A stretch of DNA of 44,899 nucleotides from Chlorokybus atmophyticus (lineage: Eukaryota; Streptophyta; Chlorokybophyceae; Chlorokybales; Chlorokybaceae), in NCBI GenBank assembly GCA_009103225.1, contig RHPI01001709.1, positions 6,488-51,386 of the forward strand, given 5' to 3'. The notes beneath the pieces were generated by a model. The model did no database searches and was not told where the DNA came from. It was given only the letters and a program-made list of their open reading frames with translations. Below, one piece after another: positions 39,201 to 44,899 of this stretch. The translations under genes were made by a program, and so were the position numbers. The first letter of the stretch is position 1. The number at the start of each line of letters is the position of its first letter.

Positions 39201-42145
39201 TTACCCCGTCATCTGGAGCCTCCGAAGAAACGCACAACACGCTCAAGTTTGCTTCAAGGGCGAAACGTGTCGAGCTCCATGCCTTGCGCAATGAGGTGTG
39301 TCCCATTGGTGTCATTGTTCTGCTTTGGCCAGCAGCACCGCACATACGCTTGAAAGGTTATGTGCAAATCGCTGGTGGCTGATTTGGGAGTTGTGGTTTT
39401 CAGATATTGGACGACAAGTCTCTTATAAAGAAATACCAGCGTGAGATTCAGGAGCTCAGGCAGCAGCTGGATGACCTCGCCAAGACGCAGGGCGTCAGCG
39501 ATGATGCCAACAAGTTCAAGATTATGGTCAGTTGTGAGAGCTGTATGTGTGTGCGCGCATGCACGCACACGCGCACGCCCATCTCGTTCATTTGGTTATT
39601 ATATGCTCTGAGGCGTCTTCCTGTGCAGTATGAGGAGGGCCAGATGGCATGGCAGAGCCGCCTTGAGGAGGAGGAGGCGGAGAAGCTTGCGCTTCAGTCC
39701 AAGATCCATCGTCTCACGAAGCTCATTCTGGTTTCGACACGCTCCGAATACGGGCCCAAGGTGCACACCCACTGCAGACCGTTGTACTGGTGCCACATCA
39801 GCACACCCAATGCACGCTTGGATGTGGGGCATTGAGACTTGTGAAGGGTTTGCAGAAGCAAGCAGTTGTTGAAGAACGTCCAAAACTGCAGCGGTCGCGC
39901 TCATTTGAAGCACAGTTTGAGGTTTGAATTAATGACTGAGCAGGTTGCAGCTTTCATGGTAACATGTTTGATGAATGCAACCTCAGGTCGCTTTGTCACA
40001 ATGCTGCAGAAGTTGTACGGCGTAGACAAGGACCGCATACGCTCGAGCAATCAAGCGAGCAACCGCGGAGACGAGGAGAGCTCGCCTGCAAGCAAAGAGA
40101 AAAAAGGCTTCATCAGAAGCGTCAGAGGCTTGTTCAAGGTAGGTCGTGCGCAATGCTTGGGTCTGCTTGATACTGTGAGTTGTGCTCATCGCTAATACTG
40201 TTTGCCAGCCACATATGCATGTGTCATAAGTATGTGATTGTTATTCATGTGTTACAACTCGGGTATTGATTGTCATTGTGTCGTGTTGCCATCTATCAGA
40301 GTTCAAAACGCCACAACACGGCATTGACAGACAGATCAGAGCACGCGCCAGACTCCAAAGCGCCATCACCGGGTTCCTGTAAGTCCAGCTGGCCGCATGA
40401 CGCTCTATGTGTATGTAGATTGTAAGTGTCACACAGAAACACCCTGCTGTGACTCCGCAGCTCCCGGGTCAATGCAAAGGCAGGATTCATGGCACCAACA
40501 TCTAGACACAAGTGCAGGGGAGTTGTTCACGTATGCAAACGGCAAAGCTGCGCCGGACTCGCCTGTACGTACCTCTATAAATATGGCGCGATGCTGATGC
40601 GCAAATCTTGGAAGGACGTTGGACTAACCGAAACAATGATGCAGATGGGTGGGCGGCAAGAGCAGATTGAGATGCTGCAAGAACAGCTGAGGCTGCTGGT
40701 GCAAGAGATTCAAGAGCGCGACCAAACTCTGGACAGCTTACGGCATGACAGGTACGACTTGGGAGCAGGTGGCGTGTTTGGCAGTGAGGCACTATGTTGA
40801 CACATCAAACTTTTGTTACTTGCATGGGCAGTGAGAGCTCGCAGCACGATCAGCAGAAAGAGAACATCCTGGCCAAAAACCTGCAGCTGGCCATACTTGA
40901 GCAGCGCATTGAAGCGGCAAAGGACCTTGTGCATCCAGCTCAGTACGGGCAGGTCATCGACCGCCTTCGGCACAATCTGGGCGAGAAGAACTTTGAGATG
41001 CAGGTGCGTCAGTTCTTGCAGTCATAAGGGTTGCAAGTGTAGTTGACGGTAAATTGGTACCCGGGGCTGCTCATGATTGTGCTTTTGCTTTTGCCAAACT
41101 TGGACACGCGTGATTCAGGTGATGGCCGCTGACAACAACTTCATGAAGGAGAGGTTAGAGGAAATGGTAAGATCAGTCGCTCATTGTGGTTGTTGTTGTT
41201 GGTGTTGTTGATGTCGTGGGCAACGCTTGCCATGGGTCACATGTTACTGATGTACGTCCTCCTCAGACTGCTGAAGTTGATGCCCTGCGCAACGAGAACA
41301 GCCGACTAGCAGCTGAATTGAACCGACGAGGCATATCAAGGTAAGCGTTTCGGATCTCCATAATTGTGTTCTCCCTAGCCTTGCAATATGGCCATAAGCA
41401 CCACGCGTAATGGAACTCAAGCGCATGTCGTATGTCATTGGACAGACAGTCGTTCTTTCCTTACAATGCTACACCTCTTATGCGCACGACTTGTGACAGG
41501 CCGGCAGAAGCACCTTCGGCGGGACCTGCACCGGCCCTCGTCGGGACGGATGCCAATGGACTTGAGAGTCTCAGTGTTGAGGAGCTGCGCAGCCGCCTGC
41601 GGCAAGCAAATGAGAAATTGGCAGCGGCCGCGCAGCTCATGGGCCATCTCGAGGTGACACATTGGTGAATGCGTTGCTTCCTTTATTGGAGATGTGCACA
41701 GTATGGCTTTGCACATGGTTGTGGTGTCATAACAAGGCACGCTGTTTCAGGGCTCGGACCTCGGGGCGATGCGCCTGCCGCAGTTAGAGGAGATTGAGGC
41801 GATGCACGTGCATGCCTTGCATCGCTTATCGCTGGCCAAGGCCAAGGAGAAGGAGCGCCTCGCTCAGCTGCAGCAGAACGGGCGCCATGCTCCTGACGAC
41901 CAGATGTGCAAGGCAAGTTGACACGCCGCCGGTGTTAGCCATATGATTGCGTGAAGTTGTCATTGCTGGCTGTGTTTTTAACACACACTTGTTGGCAACT
42001 GCAGGTGTGTTTTGCAGCACCCACGGCGGCAGTGCTGCTTCCTTGCAGGCACTTCTGCCTGTGTAAGAAGTGTGCATATGCTTGCAAAGAGTGTCCATTG
42101 TGTAGACGAACAATAAGTGAGCGCCTGATCACGTATAATGCTTGA
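36215..42145 (+). CDS. Kinesin-7 motor protein with C-terminal RING finger
   Basis: Twenty-seven exons, every junction in phase, give 927 residues. First 36215-36424, second 37064-37200, P-loop exon 37701-37753, switch exons 38477-38544 and 38791-38895, last 42005-42145 (TGA). The Ser/Pro/Ala-rich N-terminus (about 70 residues) may carry targeting information; some plant relatives go to mitochondria. Motor domain about 100-430: [13 protein letters not shown]-loop [26 protein letters not shown], switch [12 protein letters not shown], switch [38 protein letters not shown]. Coiled coil follows ([28 protein letters not shown]). At the end a C3HC4 RING (about 880-919) reads [27 protein letters not shown], as in plant KIN7 members with possible E3 ligase activity. 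The last intron (41913-42004) starts with GC (AAG/GCAAGT) and splits the first C-x2-C pair of the RING. Confidence 0.96.
37402..37515. repeat. T/G-only triplet repeat in kinesin intron 3
   Basis: About 110 bp of GTC, GTT and GTG triplets (GGTGGTGGTGGT, then TGTTGTTGTTGT). The opposite strand gives long His/Thr/Asn open frames that are artefacts. Confidence 0.9.
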
Positions 42146-43401
42146 CGCACTACTCGTACTATCACATCGTTAGACTATGTGTACAAATATTAATGTCGCT
42201 ACTGTGCCAGAGCGGACATGCTAATACACACTCCTAGAATTGATGCATGTAGTTGTGCTCACACAATCGCCATTCTTGGCATGTTCACGATATCATGTAC
42301 ACTATCTGTACATACACATGAGTGTACTTTGCGCGACTTTGTTGTAAGTTATAGTCAGCTCAGGTAGCAGAACTCGTCAAACGATTTCAACTTGGTCGAT
42401 TTGCATGCATGGAGATTACTTATGTCGGGGTTTACTCCCCCTCCCCCCCCCCTGTCGTGCCTATGTTCCTTGAACTTCAAACTCATTTGAGCCGCGTTTT
42501 TCATGCATGCGAATCGTATGGTAGTGCATGCAACCCAACCAACTCAACATCATGGTGCACAACATTGGCATGTCAATAATGGTGGCAAGCACGCCGGGAA
42601 GGTACACAGGAGTTATACATTTGGGCCAGGCCCAGTGGGGCCCATGCGTTATCCGCTTCTGTTGTGGCTTCGAGTTATGATAGAAGTAGCTTATGGCAAG
42701 TGAGCTCTTTAAGCTGTATGCATGCGCGTAGGGTAAGTAGACGGGCCGAGATTAAAGCAAATACAACATGCACACAATGTACAAGGTGTTGTTGATGCAA
42801 TGTGGTTGAGTGTTGTTGCAATGCAGGGAGCACACTTGCATAGTGGAACATAAAACAATCAAGTTCCGTGCAGTTGTAATGGTAGAGTAGATTTTGAAGT
42901 AGGTGGTGAACATAGATCAGCCCAGTGGTTGTGTTTAAGGTGCGTATGTGTGTGTCTTGTTGCATATGGCGCTGGCTAGTGGCATGCAGCTGCTGGCAGC
43001 ACTATGTTGTGCATGCTGTGGTATGTGTTGCACGCAGTGGATTCCCTCGCCGTTCTTTTGTACACCAGCATCAGTTGCGACTGTGCTTGATTATTTGCTT
43101 GATAACTTGCTTGTGGTACTGCAGGTGACAGACTCCACAAACAGGCCATATGTATTCCCATAATTGGTAACGCGCGGGTATACATTGCCTGTATTTAAGA
43201 TCCAAGGAGCTGACATGTGTGAGGGCTCCAAAGGCACAGGGCCAGACAGACCTGCCTACTTGACTCAGTGTTGGACACTAAGTGGTGCACTTCGGTCCTG
43301 AGGTATATGTTGATGTCTTGATTCTAAACATGCAAGAGTTTGCGGACATCATATACACGGGTGCCACAGTGTGAGGGGGTGGTTTTATACCCCTCTGAAA
43401 G

Positions 43402-43444
43402 GTTAGCGTATGCTGTGGATATGCTATCAACAGCATACGCTAAC
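43402..43444. repeat. Perfect 15-bp hairpin with 13-base loop
   Basis: GTTAGCGTATGCTGT, a 13-base loop, then its exact reverse complement. It is the longest clean stem in the non-transposon half of the window. Function unknown. Confidence 0.9.
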
Positions 43445-44028
43445 TGTTACAAAACCTTACGGTGGGCACTACCATACACTTCTTGGACAGAAGCCGGTAT
43501 CCAACGTGGACATAGCCCAATGCTTATGTCGACTTACGATACACGGTGTGTGCCGTAAGTTGTGTAAGTTGAACAACAGGCAATTAATTGGCATTCTAGG
43601 GAGGCGGGCAACAACCCAGCACCAACATTGCCAAGCAAGCTTGCAATTGACCAAACGGGGGTAGTGGTATCTCAATGCATCCATTTTGCATATCATAGTA
43701 CAATACGTGAGTTGAATGAATCAACATACATTGCACACTGTGTGCCATTTTACACGATATGCATATCCACATGTTTACACATTCCAATCTGCTGCAGTAC
43801 ATCATACGGAGGCCAGTCTTGACTTCTGATTATCCGTAGCTGGATTGAACCAGCTCAACCTCAATGTAGGAACGCTAGTACGGCTTGTCCCGCTCCATGT
43901 TGTCGACTTGATGTGACTGCCGTATTTACCCTGCTGGAGTCCCCCCCTTCTCATACAGTCCCCCTCGATTTTGCCGGGGGATGTGGATGTGGATGTGGGT
44001 ACCGAGGTGGTGCCCGGCTCCGAACGAG

Positions 44029-44052
44029 TAATTGGGCTGCGTGGCCCAATTA
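44029..44052. repeat. 9-bp hairpin TAATTGGGC with 6-base loop
   Basis: TAATTGGGC, loop TGCGTG, GCCCAATTA. Perfect stem, one more G-T pair possible outside. Confidence 0.8.
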
Positions 44053-44158
44053 TACAATAACGACGAAAGACCGCGCGCAGAGCGCGAAGGCCATCCGATA
44101 AAGGACGGCATCAAGGTGCTACACCGACGGTCGCTAGGCGACGATGTAGTTAAAATAT

Positions 44159-44534
44159 TGTTGGTTCAGATTACCATGTTAACGGCATAATTAAGCAGGT
44201 AGCCATGGGTCTTACCACAGGAAATGACTGTGTTGAACTGTGGAAGATGCCCTAGTGTGGTATCGCGAGCATATAGTAGTTGCATTATTAACCAGCTAAT
44301 GGTTGATAAGTTCATTTGTCACTGCATGCTAGGTGGATAAGAGTAGTGACAAGGGTATATATGCGGCTCAGTTAAAAGCGGCCCGGGAGCCCGCCTACAA
44401 GTATACTGAATACAAGAATAATCTCAGAATTGTATATTGTAGACAAAATAATGCATGGCGTGCTTAAACTCAATACATATGTTGCTCATCGCCTCCCCGG
44501 CCGGGCGTGAGCAGTGCTTGTGCTAACGTGCACA
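44159..44534 (+). repeat. Possible LTR of an element continuing beyond the window
   Basis: Starts TGTTGGTTCAG and ends GTGCACA, with a TATATAT box near 44356 and an AATACAAGAATAATC stretch often seen near the end of Ty1/copia LTRs. What follows (GGTAGTAAGTCGCGG) is not a standard tRNA-Met primer site, and only one copy is visible, so this is weak. Confidence 0.25.
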
Positions 44535-44899
44535 GGTAGTAAGTCGCGGGAGTGACTGCGCCACTATCGGTCACCCACCGCTTTCTCACAGAGACTCTAT
44601 TCGAGGGAGGACTCTACTGGTACCGGGGGACTGTATTGTATAGCAATAGCCGCCGACTTGATGCAATCACATCAATGAATTGCGCTATATATATTGACGT
44701 AACCCGTTACTACCAAACGAACATTCGACCCTGTAAACGACCACGACCGTATAGACTCGCCGTAATCCGTCGAGAGGGCTCCATCCAACGCGTCAAGTCC
44801 GACGGCAGTACTTGCTAACCATTCGATGGTGTGTGTGATCAACGACGTAGGGGCACTGTACCGCCGGCCCAAGACCAAATGGTTTTAAGACCTTAAATT
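44535..44899. other. Window end without a recognisable gene
   Basis: A plus-strand frame of 88 codons (from 44552) and a minus-strand frame overlap here. Neither shows a known motif. If the 44159-44534 repeat is an LTR, this would be the leader of that element. Confidence 0.3.

Larger units (their letters stand above)
42146..44158. other. Downstream of the kinesin gene; no recognisable gene
   Basis: No frame shows a domain or splice pattern. It holds a poly-C run (42440-42451), many GCATGC words, a perfect 15-bp hairpin (43402-43444) and a 9-bp hairpin (44029-44052). A possible imperfect inverted repeat CTACA...TGTAG lies at about 44118-44149. Confidence 0.55.

Overview
The window looks like nuclear DNA of a photosynthetic green-lineage eukaryote, probably an alga. 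Genes carry many spliceosomal introns (27 exons in one gene). One kinesin has the motor plus C-terminal RING layout known from plant and algal kinesin-7 proteins. Another protein has a twin-arginine signal typical of thylakoid-lumen import. There are no bacterial operons, Shine-Dalgarno sites or CRISPR arrays. The species cannot be named from the sequence alone.

Layout. (1) 1-7.8 kb: an exon of an unknown minus-strand gene; a spliced plus-strand gene (1721-3667) whose first visible exon encodes the C-terminal half of a SET domain, followed by coiled coil and a proline-rich tail; and a broken coiled-coil gene (5915-7505). Between them lie clusters of short perfect palindromes built on three different core words, an AT-rich microsatellite and a tRNA-like sequence with Pol III A and B boxes. 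(2) 7.8-27.3 kb: a nest of decayed Ty3/gypsy retrotransposons. Two plus-strand copies (7812-12001 and about 18066-23667) belong to one unusual family with a cytosine-5 DNA methyltransferase inserted between protease and reverse transcriptase. The first copy also ends its integrase with a PHD finger. Both copies end in the same 231-bp TG...CA repeat, probably the LTR. Around and between them are chromovirus fragments in both orientations with their own LTRs. (3) 28.4-42.1 kb: four conserved, apparently intact host genes in two head-to-head pairs: QTRT2 (-) with ATAD3 (+), and a thylakoid-targeted DUF1499 protein (-) with a kinesin-7/RING protein (+). I resolved the exons of all four; every splice junction keeps phase. 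(4) 42.1-44.9 kb: no recognisable gene, one very clean hairpin, and a possible LTR near the end.

The host genes serve separate housekeeping roles: queuosine tRNA modification, mitochondrial inner-membrane organisation, a lumenal protein of unknown function, and a microtubule motor with a RING finger. Each divergent pair shares only 299 or 401 bp between start codons, so each probably uses one bidirectional promoter region.

The most interesting content is the methyltransferase-carrying gypsy family. It combines a DNA-methylation writer with a chromatin-reader-like PHD finger in one polyprotein, and it sits near a SET-domain gene. All retrotransposon copies here are dead: they have nonsense codons (several CAG to TAG), frameshifts, and a lost catalytic Cys in the one copy that retains that motif. 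DNA methyltransferases in LTR retrotransposons have, as I recall, been reported in dinoflagellates and in the charophyte Klebsormidium, so the principle is not new. The PHD combination and this family may be.
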